A program made the translations under genes and the position numbers. From contig JBBQSN010000019.1 of assembly GCA_038213835.1 (NCBI GenBank), forward strand, positions 1 through 28,063: DNA of 28,063 nt, read 5' to 3'. Positions 9,319-19,261 of the stretch are shown here, piece by piece. The stretch is from JBBQSN01 sp038213835 (GTDB lineage Bacteria; Actinomycetota; Actinomycetes; Actinomycetales; CAWJMD01). A model generated the notes under the pieces. It did not search any database. It was not told the DNA's origin and saw only the letters and a program-made list of their open reading frames with translations. Numbering within the stretch: the stretch's first letter is position 1; each line of letters begins with the position of its first letter.

Positions 9319-10026
9319 ATGGCCGACACCACAGCTGGGCAGCACCGGGCGACGCAGCACGCGCTCGTCGTCGGCGCGACCGGCGTCCTCGGCGCCGCGA
9401 TCGCCCGTGGCCTGGCGGCCGAGGGTCTCGCGCTCTCCCTGACCGGCCGACGACAGGACCGGCTGGACGAGCTGTCCGCCGAGCTCGGTGACCGGGTGCT
9501 CGGCACCACGACCCTGGACCTGGCCGACCCGCAGGCACCCGCCCGAGCCGTCAGCGAGGCAGCAGGGCGTCAGGGCCTCGACCTGCTCGTGATCGCCTCG
9601 GGCGTCGTCGCTTTCGGGACCGTCGAGGAGCTCGACGACGACGACCTGGACGAGCTGTTCCTGGTCAACACCCTCGGCCCGGCGCGCGTTCTGCGCGCGG
9701 CGGTGCCCGTGCTCGGCGAGGCCTCCACCGTGGTGCTGCTCAGCGCGATCGTCGCCGACCGGCCAACGGCCGGCATGGCGGCCTACTCCGCCAGCAAGGC
9801 GGCGCTGACCGCCTTCGGGCGCGCGCTGCAGCACGAGCTGCGCCGACGCAGGATCCGCGTGATCGACGTGCGCCCGCCGCACACCGAGACCGGGCTGGCC
9901 GGACGCCCGGTGGCCGGCACGGCTCCTGCGCTCGGGACCGGCAAGGATCCGCAGGCGGTGGCCGACCGGATCGTCCGCGCGATCGTCGACGGCGAGCGAG
10001 ACCTGCCTGCCGACGCCTTCACCTGA
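9319..10026 (+). CDS. Short-chain dehydrogenase/reductase
   Basis: The 235-residue protein has a classical SDR layout: a nucleotide-binding G-rich turn (VVGATGVLG, Gly 19, 22 and 25), an Asp near 68-70 (DLAD), a catalytic Ser 142, and a Tyr156-x3-Lys160 pair (YSASK). It would use NAD(P)H to reduce or oxidise a carbonyl/hydroxyl substrate; the substrate is unknown. The ATG at 9319 starts the SDR homology cleanly, but upstream spacing shows only a weak GCGAG. It lies 43 bases after the sugar-binding lipoprotein and may be co-transcribed. It converges with the GH13 gene. Confidence 0.88.
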   Translation: MADTTAGQHRATQHALVVGATGVLGAAIARGLAAEGLALSLTGRRQDRLDELSAELGDRVLGTTTLDLADPQAPARAVSEAAGRQGLDLLVIASGVVAFGTVEELDDDDLDELFLVNTLGPARVLRAAVPVLGEASTVVLLSAIVADRPTAGMAAYSASKAALTAFGRALQHELRRRRIRVIDVRPPHTETGLAGRPVAGTAPALGTGKDPQAVADRIVRAIVDGERDLPADAFT

Positions 10027-10099
10027 GGCCTTCTGAAGAGACTGCGCAGCAGGCGTTCTCAGCGACCACGACCACCACGGCACCGGCCGCCCGCACCCT

Positions 10100-10112
10100 C
10101 GCCGTCGCGGCG
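10100..10112. terminator. Weak hairpin between converging genes
   Basis: CGCCG-TCG-CGGCG is a 5-bp GC stem with a 3-base loop in the 95-base gap between the SDR stop (10026) and the GH13 stop (10122). There is no T-tract. It could serve as a weak bidirectional terminator. Nothing else is clear in the gap. Confidence 0.25.
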
Positions 10113-10121
10113 CCCACCCTC

Positions 10122-11794
<1,673 letters not shown>

Positions 11795-11798
<4 letters not shown>

Positions 11799-12787
11799 CG
11801 GCTCGTCCCCTCGACCGGCCCGGGAGCGGTGACGTCGAGCTGCGGCAGCACCTTCTCGCCAAAGGTGTCGATGAAGCCGGACAGCTCCCGACCGACGTGG
11901 TGCAGGTAGACCTGGTCGAACCCGATGTCCACCAGCTCGCTGAGCCACTGGGCGTGCCGGCCGGGGTCGCTGGAGACCAGGACGCCGCGCCGGACCTGCT
12001 CGACCGTGACGTCCTCGCCCACGACGTCGAAGGCCTCGGCGGTGTCGAGGTCCCACGGCACCGGAGGACTGAACACGTTGGTGCGCCACTGGTCGTGGGC
12101 GATGTGCTCGGCCTCGGCCTCGGTCGGCGCCCAGGCGAGGTGCACCTGCAGGACGAGCGTTCCCCGGCCACCGGCGTCGCGGTAGGCCGCGACCATCTCG
12201 CGCAGGTGGTCGTGCGGCTGGTTGATCGTCGCCATCCCGTCGGCCCACGCCGCACCCCGGCGTGCGGTGGCCACGCTGACGGCGGGCGCGATCAGCGCGG
12301 GCCTGGTCTCGGGCCGGGTCCACAGCCGGGCCCGGTCGACGGTGACGAGGCCGTCGTGGCTGACCTCCTCGCCGTCGAGCATCCGGCGGATGACGTCGAC
12401 GCACTCCTCGAGCCGCTGCTGGCGCACCTCCTTGCGCGGCCACCCGTCCCCGGTGATGTGCTCGTTGGAGTTCTCACCGGTGCCGAGCGCGGCCCAGAAC
12501 CGGCCGGGGAACATGGCTGCGAGCGAGCCGATCGCCTGGGCGACGATCGCCGGGTGGTAGCGCTGGCCCGGGGCGTTGACGACCCCGAACGGCAGGCTCG
12601 TGGTCGCCAGGGCGGCCCCGAGCCAGGTCCAGGCGAAGCCGGACTGGCCCTGGCGGCTGCTCCAGGGGGAGAAGTGGTCCGAGCACATGGCGGCGGTGAA
12701 CCCGGCCTGCTCGGCGTGCTGGACGTCCTTCAGCAGCTGCGCGGGGTGCACCTGCTCGTGCGAGGCGTGGAGGCCGATGACGGTCAT
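11795..12787 (-). CDS. LLM-class flavin-dependent oxidoreductase
   Basis: The 330-residue protein has a luciferase-like TIM-barrel (HASHEQ at the start, CSDHFSPW at about 34-41, GTGENSNEH near 100). It resembles the subfamily modelled as TIGR03885, described as a probable non-F420 (FMN) flavin oxidoreductase. The reaction is unknown. The ATG at 12785-12787 is chosen because homology begins there (MTVIGLH) with AGGTGG upstream. Longer in-frame readings into DUF1801 are spurious. It is translationally coupled to the GH13 gene, a pairing I recall from other actinobacteria, which hints at a shared role in carbohydrate metabolism. The name rests on remembered family features. Confidence 0.82.
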
Positions 12788-12836
12788 GGACCACCTGCCT
12801 ACCGGTCGCGCGCCGAGAGGTCCAGTCGGGGAGGCG

Positions 12837-13208
12837 TCAGGACGGGTCCTGGTCCACCCCGGCGTGCTGCGCGGCCAGGGCGGCGGCGACCCGCTCCACC
12901 AGGTCGTACGGCACGCCGTCCCGGTAGAAGAACTGCACGGTGTCCTTGCTGCTGCGGTGCGGAGCCACCTCCGCCTCGAGAGCGGACGGCAGGGGCGCGA
13001 CCGGGTACAGGCCCACGTGCTTCTTCCAGCCGGCGAAGTGCAGGCCGTACCGGTCGCGGACGACGAAGGCCGGCATGCCGTAGCGGATCTTCTCGTCGGC
13101 ACCGGGCAGCGCGCGGCGGATCGCCGCCGCGACCTCGACGAGCACCTCGCGGACGTCGTCAGGGAAGGTGTCGACGTAGGCGTCGACGGGGGTGGGGGCG
13201 GGGCTCAT
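12837..13208 (-). CDS. DUF1801 protein
   Basis: The 123-residue protein matches the DUF1801 (YdhG-like) fold: helical start (YVDTFPDDVREVL), the conserved KIRYGMPAF segment near 40-48, FAGWKKHVGLYP, and a C-terminal SKDTVQFFY region. These proteins have an alpha/beta fold and no established biochemical role. The ATG at 13206-13208 overlaps the TGA (ATGA) of the short membrane reading frame upstream, a coupling pattern common in this region. It lies in the ArsR-AHSA1 chain and 49 bases before the LLM gene. Confidence 0.85.
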   Translation of the reverse strand: MSPAPTPVDAYVDTFPDDVREVLVEVAAAIRRALPGADEKIRYGMPAFVVRDRYGLHFAGWKKHVGLYPVAPLPSALEAEVAPHRSSKDTVQFFYRDGVPYDLVERVAAALAAQHAGVDQDPS

Positions 13209-13416
13209 GCCGGCACCCCGGCGGGTGCGCGACCAGGCGAGACGGCCGACGCCCGGCGCAGCAGCAGGATCGCGACGACGCTGATCGGGACGAGCATCAG
13301 GTGGCAGAGCGCCAGCGAGGCGGTGCTGACGCCGTCGAAGCCGGCCGGCAGCGTCATCAACGCGATGGTGACGACGGCCAGCAGCGGGGCCAGGCCCAGC
13401 GCGGTCGGGCGCTCAT
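13205..13416 (-). pseudogene. Remnant of a small multi-TM protein (DUF6069-like), frameshifted
   Basis: Between the AHSA1 gene and DUF1801 an open frame encodes about 70 residues with two membrane helices (LAPLLAVVTIALMTLPA and SLALCHLMLVPISVV) and a basic end. It looks like the second half of a four-TM DUF6069-type protein. It stops at TGA 13205-13207, overlapping the DUF1801 start. The natural coupled ATG (13414-13416, overlapping the AHSA1 stop) is one base out of frame and stops after 19 codons, and no start exists in the coding frame. It is probably an N-terminally deleted, frameshifted gene. The family call is tentative. Confidence 0.5.
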
Positions 13417-13901
13417 GCCGGCCCCCCTCCCTCGTGGCGCAGGTACGCCTCGATCCGGGCGAACGCGCCGACCCACACCTCGCCGGTGAAGAAGTCGCGC
13501 AGCTCCGGGGTCGGGAAACCGCTCTGGTGCACCGACATCCGGGTGCCGTCGCCCTCCGCCTCGAAGAGGACCTCGATCGTCGTCACCATCGTGTCGCCGT
13601 CGGGGGTGCTGCCGGTCGACTCGGTGACCAGCCGGTGCGGGCGCTCGACCACCAGGAAGGTCTGCACCTCGCGGAACACGTGGTCCCGGCTCGGGCCCCA
13701 GACCGCTGTCTGGGTCCCGCCCACACGCAGGTCGACATCGATCTCGACCACACCAGGCGTCTCGTCCAGGATGCTGAACCAGGCCTTCTGCTTCTCGGCG
13801 TCGGTGTAGGCGTCGAACACCTGCTCCGGCGTGGCCGGGAGGTACCGGCTGGTGCGCAGGTCCAGCCCCGGGTCGTCCGCCGGCTCCGTCGTCCCGCTCA
13901 T
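13413..13901 (-). CDS. AHSA1/SRPBCC-domain protein
   Basis: The 162-residue protein has a START-like helix-grip fold typical of AHSA1 proteins: YLPATPEQVFDAYTD at the front, the KAWF segment, FREVQTF, a VLFEAEGDGTRM strand and FFTGEVWVGAF at the end. These proteins bind hydrophobic ligands; the ligand here is unknown. ArsR-AHSA1 gene pairs are common in actinobacteria, and the ArsR gene just upstream overlaps it by 4 bases (ATGA), so it is very likely controlled by that repressor. Confidence 0.88.
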   Translation of the reverse strand: MSGTTEPADDPGLDLRTSRYLPATPEQVFDAYTDAEKQKAWFSILDETPGVVEIDVDLRVGGTQTAVWGPSRDHVFREVQTFLVVERPHRLVTESTGSTPDGDTMVTTIEVLFEAEGDGTRMSVHQSGFPTPELRDFFTGEVWVGAFARIEAYLRHEGGGPA

Positions 13902-14248
13902 CGATCCGTCTCCTTCCGGGTGGTCCCGCGTCCGAGGGTGAACCACGCCTCCAGGCCGTCGAGCCGGCGCTCCCAGAGCCGCTGGTAGAAGCCGATCCAC
14001 GCCATCGCGTCCTCCAGCCGCTCCTCGCCGAGCCGGCACCGCCGCTCCCGGCCCACCTTCTCGGTCGCCACCAGACCGGCCTGCTCGAGCACGCGGACGT
14101 GCTTGGTCATGCCCGTCACCGTCATCCCGGCCGGCGCGGCGAGCTCCCCCAGCGAGGCCGGGCCGGAGCCCAGCCGCTGCAGGACCTGTCGCCGGGTGGG
14201 ATCGGCCAGCGCCGAGAAGACCCGGTCGAGCTGCTGTGGTTGAACCAT
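13898..14248 (-). CDS. ArsR-family winged-helix repressor (probably leaderless mRNA)
   Basis: The 116-residue protein has the ArsR winged-helix: FSALADPTRRQVLQRL, then ASLGELAAPAGMTVTGMTKHVRVLEQAGLV, where the recognition helix is TVTGMTKHVRVLE. No metal-binding Cys pair (CxC) is seen, so it may respond to another ligand. I chose the ATG at 14246-14248 because the best -10 box (14256-14261) ends 7 bases upstream, making the A of ATG the likely +1. A GTG at 14255-14257 lies inside that -10 box and could not be transcribed from this promoter. It overlaps the AHSA1 gene by ATGA. Confidence 0.88.
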   Translation of the reverse strand: MVQPQQLDRVFSALADPTRRQVLQRLGSGPASLGELAAPAGMTVTGMTKHVRVLEQAGLVATEKVGRERRCRLGEERLEDAMAWIGFYQRLWERRLDGLEAWFTLGRGTTRKETDR

Positions 14249-14284
14249 GTGGTTCACCGTACATCAGTGAACCGTCCGGTTCAA
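14241..14284 (-). promoter_or_regulatory. ArsR promoter with two TGAACC-N4-GGTTCA operators
   Basis: The sequence TGAACC-N4-GGTTCA occurs twice, at 14241-14256 and 14268-14283, 27 bases apart. Reading the minus strand, -35 TTGAAC (14284-14279), a 17-base spacer and -10 TACGGT (14261-14256) form a good promoter. The first operator covers the -10 end and the start codon; the second covers the -35. This is a standard autoregulation layout. Confidence 0.75.
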
Positions 14285-14291
14285 CGAATAT

Positions 14292-14352
14292 GCCGAGTGT
14301 GAACCCCGGACGCGGCGCGCCGAGCGTGTCGCGCCCTGGCGTCACACTCGGC
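14292..14352. repeat. 61-base palindromic element between divergent genes
   Basis: An 11-bp perfect inverted repeat (GCCGAGTGTGA at 14292-14302, TCACACTCGGC at 14342-14352) encloses 39 bases rich in CGCG, with a related GAGCGTGTCGC inside. It lies between the ArsR promoter and the DUF305 start. It could be an interspersed palindromic (REP/MITE-like) repeat or an operator. Confidence 0.45.
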
Positions 14353-14412
14353 CGAGGGTGTGGGCCCGCGGGGCGGGACGGCCACCGGCGGCGACGGTGC
14401 GACCATGGAGGC

Positions 14413-15111
14413 GTGACCTCGACGCGACCGGCGCACGACCCGACCCGGCCGTGGAAGGTGGCCACCACCGTCCTGACCCTGCTGCTGGCAGCCGCGCTGG
14501 TCGTCGTCCTGGTCCAGGTGGCCTGGCCCGGTGCCCGGCCGGCCGACACCTCGCCCGAGGTGGGCTTCTCCCGCGACATGATCGTGCACCACGAGCAGGC
14601 GGTGACGATGTCGTTCCTCGTCCGTGAGGCCACCGACGACCCCGACGTCGACGTCCTCGCCCTCGACATGATCAAGAGCCAGGCCGAGCAGCAGGGCATG
14701 TTCCTGGCCTGGCTGCGCGCGAACGACGTCCCGAGCACCACGAGCGTCCCGCTGATGGCGTGGATGGAGGAGGGCGGCCAGCACGCGGGCGCCGGGCACG
14801 TCCTCGATCCCTCGGCCGGTGACGACGCCGGCTCGCCGGCGCAGAAGCGGGCCCGGCTGCTTCAGGCGATGGGGATGGCGGACGACGACGAGCTGGCCGA
14901 GCTGTCCCGGCTCCGGGGCGAGGAGGCCGAGGTGCTGTTCCTGCAGCTGATGACCCGGCACCACGAGGCCGCCATCGTGATGGCCGAGGAGTTCGCCGAC
15001 CGCAGCGACGACCCCGCCCTGCGCGAGGTCGCCGACGCGGTGGTCTCCGGACAGAACCGCGAGCTCGGCATCATGGCCAACCTGCTCCAGGAGCGTGGTG
15101 CGAGCGCCTGA
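14413..15111 (+). CDS. DUF305 membrane protein
   Basis: The 232-residue protein has one N-terminal membrane helix (about 17-37) and a DUF305 ferritin-like helical domain with two His-rich motifs: FSRDMIVHHEQAV and TRHHEAAIVMAEEF. Such domains often bind copper or other metals at the cell surface; the metal is not shown here. GTG 14413 gives a good hydrophobic N-terminus, but GGAGG ends only one base before it, the same tight spacing as the sugar-binding lipoprotein. It is divergent from the ArsR operon and converges on the EamA gene, 11 bases between stops. Confidence 0.87.
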   Translation: MTSTRPAHDPTRPWKVATTVLTLLLAAALVVVLVQVAWPGARPADTSPEVGFSRDMIVHHEQAVTMSFLVREATDDPDVDVLALDMIKSQAEQQGMFLAWLRANDVPSTTSVPLMAWMEEGGQHAGAGHVLDPSAGDDAGSPAQKRARLLQAMGMADDDELAELSRLRGEEAEVLFLQLMTRHHEAAIVMAEEFADRSDDPALREVADAVVSGQNRELGIMANLLQERGASA

Positions 15112-15122
15112 CCGCCAGCCCC

Positions 15123-16058
15123 TCAGCCCACCGTTTCGGGCACCCGCTGGTCGGAGACGGCCGGGGTCGTGCCGACCCGTTCCTGCAGCGCCATGCCCGT
15201 GACCGCCACGAGCACGACGGCGAACCCGAGCCACTGCGAGACCTCCAGCCGTCCTCCCAGCACGACGACGCCGACGAGTGCCGCCGTCAGCGGGAAGGCC
15301 AGCTCGGCCAGTGTCGCCTTGCTGGCGGGGGTGCGGCTCAGGCCCCTGTAGTACAGCAGCAGGGCCAGCAGGCCGGGCACGAGCGCGAGTGCGGCCAGGA
15401 GCGGCAGCGACGAGAGCGGGATCGCGGTCCACTCCTCGCGCACCGACACCACCCCCACCATCGTGACCAGGCCGATGGTGAACCGCAGCGCCGTCACGTC
15501 CAGCGGGCCGAGCTCGACGGTGACGGCACGTCCGAGGACGGTGCCGGCGGCCCACAGCGCAGCGGCACCCACCGCGAGCAGGGCGCCCTGGGCAGAACGG
15601 ATGTCGACGTGTCCGGGATCGGGGAAGGCCGGCAGCCAGGCCCCCGCTATGGCCGGGACGGCGAAGAACCAGAAGAACGGACGCAGCCGCTCCCCGAGGA
15701 CGACGGTCGCCAGGACGATCGCGAACACGGGCTGGAGCTTCTGCAGCACCTGCGGCGTGATCGGGTCGCCGAGACCGAAGGCCATCGTGAACAGCGTGGT
15801 CGCCAGCGCGGAGGACCCGGCACCGATGACCAGCACCGAGAGACGGGTGCGCCACGAGGCGGCCAGCACCGTGCGCACGGCCGGCACCACCCAGGGAGAC
15901 AGGCACAGCGCCAGCAGGGCGTGCTCGGTGAGGACGATCATGCTCGCAGGGAGCCCGGAGGCCACCAGTGGCTCGCGCATCAGCGCGGAGGTCCCCCAGA
16001 GGCTCGCGGCGGCGGCGACCAGCCAGGTGCGGTGGCGCAGAGGGGCAGGACCGGGCAC
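15123..16058 (-). CDS. EamA-family (DMT) transporter
   Basis: The 311-residue, highly hydrophobic protein shows about ten membrane helices in two EamA halves, as in RhaT/YdcZ-type drug/metabolite transporters (GDPITPQVLQKLQPVFAIVLA in the first half, ALVPGLLALLLYYRGL in the second, and the GERL turn). The exported or imported substrate cannot be told. The GTG at 16056-16058 has GAGG 6 bases upstream. It follows the E1 gene on the same strand after a 105-base gap holding a strong hairpin, so it is likely its own unit. Confidence 0.85.
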   Translation of the reverse strand: MPGPAPLRHRTWLVAAAASLWGTSALMREPLVASGLPASMIVLTEHALLALCLSPWVVPAVRTVLAASWRTRLSVLVIGAGSSALATTLFTMAFGLGDPITPQVLQKLQPVFAIVLATVVLGERLRPFFWFFAVPAIAGAWLPAFPDPGHVDIRSAQGALLAVGAAALWAAGTVLGRAVTVELGPLDVTALRFTIGLVTMVGVVSVREEWTAIPLSSLPLLAALALVPGLLALLLYYRGLSRTPASKATLAELAFPLTAALVGVVVLGGRLEVSQWLGFAVVLVAVTGMALQERVGTTPAVSDQRVPETVG

Positions 16059-16086
16059 AGGACACCTCGGGGGTCAGGCCGTTCTC

Positions 16087-16126
16087 GGCCGGCTGGCTGC
16101 TGACCGGGCCATCGTGCCAGCCGGCC
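16087..16126 (-). terminator. Strong hairpin after the E1 gene (11-bp stem)
   Basis: GGCCGGCTGGC (16087-16097) and GCCAGCCGGCC (16116-16126) pair perfectly with an 18-base loop. It lies 38 bases past the E1 stop in the transcription direction and 29 bases before the EamA start. It is probably an intrinsic-type terminator without a T-tract, or a regulatory hairpin for EamA. Confidence 0.45.
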
Positions 16127-16163
16127 CGGGTCGGGTCGATCACGGGCTCGACCCACGACCGGC

Positions 16164-18422
16164 TCAGCCCAGCAGCTCCAGCGCCGCACGCTCGATGTCG
16201 TCCTCGGAGACCAGCACCGTGAGCGCCGCATCGCCCAGCGGGACGAAGCTGTCCCGGCTCGTCACCCGGGCGACCCGGCCGACGAAGTCGGCGTCGACCA
16301 ACCCGGCCAGGACGCCCTCCGACACCCCACCGGTGCGCCGGGTCTCGTCGACGACGAGCACGCGCCCGGTGGCCCGCGCCTCGCGCACGACGTCGTCGAC
16401 CGGCAGCGGCGCGAGCCAGCGGAGGTCGACGACCCGTACGCCGATCCCCCTCCGCGCCAACCGCTTCGCCACCCGCAGGCTCATCCGCAGCCCGTTGCCG
16501 AACGTCACCACCGTGAGGTCTGCGCCGTCACCGTGGGTGCGGGCGGATCCGATCGGGACGTGCCCGGCGGCCCAGGTGGTGGGGGCCGCGTACGGGGCGG
16601 TCCAGCCGCCGTCGCCCTCCTCGTGCAGGTCCGCCGAGTGGTAGAGCGCGATCGGCTCGAGGAAGACCGACAGCGTGCCGTCGACCCGACCGGCCGCCAC
16701 GCAGGTGCGTAGCATCGCCGCGGCGTCCTCGGGACGCGACGGCGACGCGACGACCAGGCCGGGGACGTCCCGCAGCGCCCCCACGGCGTTGTCGTTGTGG
16801 AAGTGGCCGCCGAAACCCTTCTGGTAGGCGTACCCGGCGATCCGCACCACCATCGGGTTGCGGTACCGCCCGTCCGAGAAGAAGGGCAGCGTCGCTCCCT
16901 CGCCGCGCAGCTGGTCGGCGGCGTTGTGCAGGTAGGCGAGGTACTGGATCTCGGGGATCGGCAGCAGGCCGCAGAGCCCGGCGCCGAGGCCGAGGCCGAG
17001 CACGGTCTGCTCGTCGAGCAGGGTGTCGAACACCCGCGCCGGTCCGATCCGCCGCTGCAGCCCGCGCGTGACCCCGTAGACGCCACCCTTGACCGCGACG
17101 TCCTGGCCGAAGACGAGCGCCCCCGGGTCGACGGCGAGCACGTCCAGCAGGGTGCGGTTGATCTGCTGCGCGAGCGTCAGCGGCGGTCCGCCCTCAGGCA
17201 GCGTCGCGCCGTGCACCACGCGACGTCGGGACGGGGCGGCGGCGACCGCGGCCGCCTGCGCGACCCGGTCCGGGCGCCGTGGCGCCAGCGCCGCGACCAC
17301 CTGCTCGGCCGAGCGGAGCCGTGGCGCGTCGGCGACGTCGCGCGCGACCTCCAGCACGTGCGAGCGCACGGCCTCGTACCGCTGCAGCACGTCGCCGACC
17401 GCGAGGGTGCCGGTGCCGACGAGCAGCCGGGCATTCGCTATCAGCGGGTCCCGGGCTAGGTCGGCAGCCACTGAACCCGTTGTGCGGTAGGCGCTCTCGA
17501 GATCCGTCCCTGCATGTCCCATCAGACGCACCGTGCGCAGGTGCAGGAAAGCCGGGCGACGGTGACGACGCACCCAGGCCACCAGCTCGGTGGCGGCCCG
17601 CAGCGAGCCGACGAGGTCGCTGCCGTCGGCCGCGACGTAGCGCAGTCCCTCGCGCGCCCCGTACGCCTGCTCGATCCACCCGCTCGGGGTCGGGACGCTG
17701 ATGCCCAGCCCGTTGTCCTCGCAGACCAGCATCAGCGGCACCGGCAGCCCGCGGCTCGCCACCTGGATGGCTGCGTTGATCGCCCCCGTCGCGGTCGAGT
17801 GGTTCGCCGAGGCGTCGCCGAACGAGCACACCGTCACGGCGTCGCGCGGCCACGGCCCGCCGACGCCGAGCTTGGCCGCCCGATCGGTCGAGAACGCCAC
17901 CCCGAGGGCGCGCGGCAGGTGCGAGCCGATCGTCGAGGTCTGCGGCACGACCGACAACTCGTGCCGCCCGAACACCTTGTGGCGGCCGCCCGAGATCGGG
18001 TCGTGCACCGAGGCCACCAGACCCAGGAGCACGTCGCGGACGGCGTCGGTGCCGGGCACCTGCCGGGCCCGCTCCACGTAGAACGCACCCGACCGGTAGT
18101 GCAGCAGCGCCGGGTCGGTGGGTCGCAGCGCGGCTGCCACGGCTACGTTCCCCTCGTGCCCGGAGGAGCCGATCGTGTAGAAGCCCTTGCCCTGCAACCG
18201 GAGCCACCGCGCCGCGAGGTCCAGGTGCCTGCTCGTCAGCTGTGCGTCGAACAGCTGCAGTGCGCGCTCGGCCGTCAGCCCGACGCCGAGCGTGCGCGTC
18301 ACCTGACCCCCGACCTCCAGGCGGCGGACGACGTCCACGAAGTGGGAGTCGACCTGCTCGGTGACCGGGTCCGCCTGCACCAGCCCCAGTGTGCCAACCC
18401 GGGACGAGCTCGCGAGGTTCAC
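16164..18422 (-). CDS. Fused E1 alpha-beta 2-oxoacid dehydrogenase (thiamine-diphosphate enzyme)
   Basis: The 752-residue protein joins an E1 alpha half (about 60-380) and a beta half (about 415-752). The alpha half has the thiamine-binding region: GDA at 202-204 (GDG in most) and CEDNGLGIS at 234-242. The beta half begins LTLAQQINR, has GQDVAVKGGVYG (439-450) and EIQYLAYLHN. E1 decarboxylates a 2-oxoacid and passes the acyl group to a lipoyl E2; the branched-chain class is the best guess. No E2 or E3 gene lies nearby. The GTG start overlaps the CcdA stop (GTGA) and lacks a clear Shine-Dalgarno, so it probably depends on coupling. Confidence 0.87.
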   Translation of the reverse strand: MNLASSSRVGTLGLVQADPVTEQVDSHFVDVVRRLEVGGQVTRTLGVGLTAERALQLFDAQLTSRHLDLAARWLRLQGKGFYTIGSSGHEGNVAVAAALRPTDPALLHYRSGAFYVERARQVPGTDAVRDVLLGLVASVHDPISGGRHKVFGRHELSVVPQTSTIGSHLPRALGVAFSTDRAAKLGVGGPWPRDAVTVCSFGDASANHSTATGAINAAIQVASRGLPVPLMLVCEDNGLGISVPTPSGWIEQAYGAREGLRYVAADGSDLVGSLRAATELVAWVRRHRRPAFLHLRTVRLMGHAGTDLESAYRTTGSVAADLARDPLIANARLLVGTGTLAVGDVLQRYEAVRSHVLEVARDVADAPRLRSAEQVVAALAPRRPDRVAQAAAVAAAPSRRRVVHGATLPEGGPPLTLAQQINRTLLDVLAVDPGALVFGQDVAVKGGVYGVTRGLQRRIGPARVFDTLLDEQTVLGLGLGAGLCGLLPIPEIQYLAYLHNAADQLRGEGATLPFFSDGRYRNPMVVRIAGYAYQKGFGGHFHNDNAVGALRDVPGLVVASPSRPEDAAAMLRTCVAAGRVDGTLSVFLEPIALYHSADLHEEGDGGWTAPYAAPTTWAAGHVPIGSARTHGDGADLTVVTFGNGLRMSLRVAKRLARRGIGVRVVDLRWLAPLPVDDVVREARATGRVLVVDETRRTGGVSEGVLAGLVDADFVGRVARVTSRDSFVPLGDAALTVLVSEDDIERAALELLG

Positions 18423-19261
18423 CCGGCGGGCGACCGGGTGCGGCGGCTGCGCACCAGGGCCATGACCACGACGACCACGACGACCACGAGCAGCAGGACC
18501 GGGCCGGCCTCCAGGACGAGGCGAGAGAGCCAGCCCTGCACGGCCAGCGCCGTGTCGACGACCGGGTCCTGCGGGTCGCCACCGGCGAACACCCGCGCCT
18601 CGTACCAGCCGTAGTAGGCCACGTACAGGCCGGCGACGACGAGCAGCCCGCCGCTGGCCCGCCCGACGTACGGCAGTGCCCGGCGCAGCCCGCGGACCAG
18701 CTCGACGCGAGCCAGCGCGACCGAGATGGCGAGGGCACCCACCACCCCGGCCATGCCCAGGGCGAAGGCGAGGACCACGCCGGCGGCTGCCAGCACCGTC
18801 CCCGTCCGGGCCGCGCTCGCCGTCACCGCCAGGAAGGGACCCACGGTGCAGGACAACGAGGCCACCGCGTAGGCGACGCCGTAGGCGACCATGGATCGCA
18901 GCCCCCCGGTCGGCGCTCCTCCGTGCGACCCGACCCGCAGACCCAGCGGGCGTCCGGACAGCAGCCAGGCCCCCAGCGCCACCAGCACCACCCCGATCAC
19001 GACGGTGGCCTGCGGCAGGTACTGCTCCAGCGCCAGCGACAACGGGAGCACGACCGCGGCGAACACGGCGAAGACGGCGACGAAGCCGAGGGTCATGCCC
19101 GCGGTCATCCGGAGCGCGCGACCGGCGGCGGCGGCGGCTCCGTCGTCACCCGCACGATCGACCACCAGGGCCAGGTAGGCGGGGAGCATCGCGAAGCCGC
19201 ACGGGTTCAGGGCGGCGACCGCACCGGCGGCGAGCCCGATCCCGAGGAGGACCGGATCCAT
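18419..19261 (-). CDS. CcdA-family thiol-disulfide membrane electron carrier
   Basis: The 280-residue protein has six or more membrane helices and the two CcdA cysteines, in NPCGFAMLPAY near residue 20 and SLSCTVGP near residue 137. It moves reducing equivalents across the membrane to an extracytoplasmic thioredoxin-like protein, as in cytochrome c maturation. A further C-terminal segment with a run of nine valines, coded by a GACGACCAC repeat (about 18465-18500), may form an extra helix. The ATG overlaps the TlpA-like gene's TGA (ATGA), matching the partner expectation, and its own stop overlaps the E1 start. Confidence 0.88.
   Translation of the reverse strand: MDPVLLGIGLAAGAVAALNPCGFAMLPAYLALVVDRAGDDGAAAAAGRALRMTAGMTLGFVAVFAVFAAVVLPLSLALEQYLPQATVVIGVVLVALGAWLLSGRPLGLRVGSHGGAPTGGLRSMVAYGVAYAVASLSCTVGPFLAVTASAARTGTVLAAAGVVLAFALGMAGVVGALAISVALARVELVRGLRRALPYVGRASGGLLVVAGLYVAYYGWYEARVFAGGDPQDPVVDTALAVQGWLSRLVLEAGPVLLLVVVVVVVVMALVRSRRTRSPAG

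Noticed and set aside
7896..9509. A 537-codon minus-strand frame across the sugar-binding lipoprotein
   Set aside because: No recognisable domain, and the plus-strand gene has a signal peptide and lipobox.
14255..14257. GTG as the ArsR start
   Set aside because: It lies in the -10 box of the best promoter, so it would not be transcribed.
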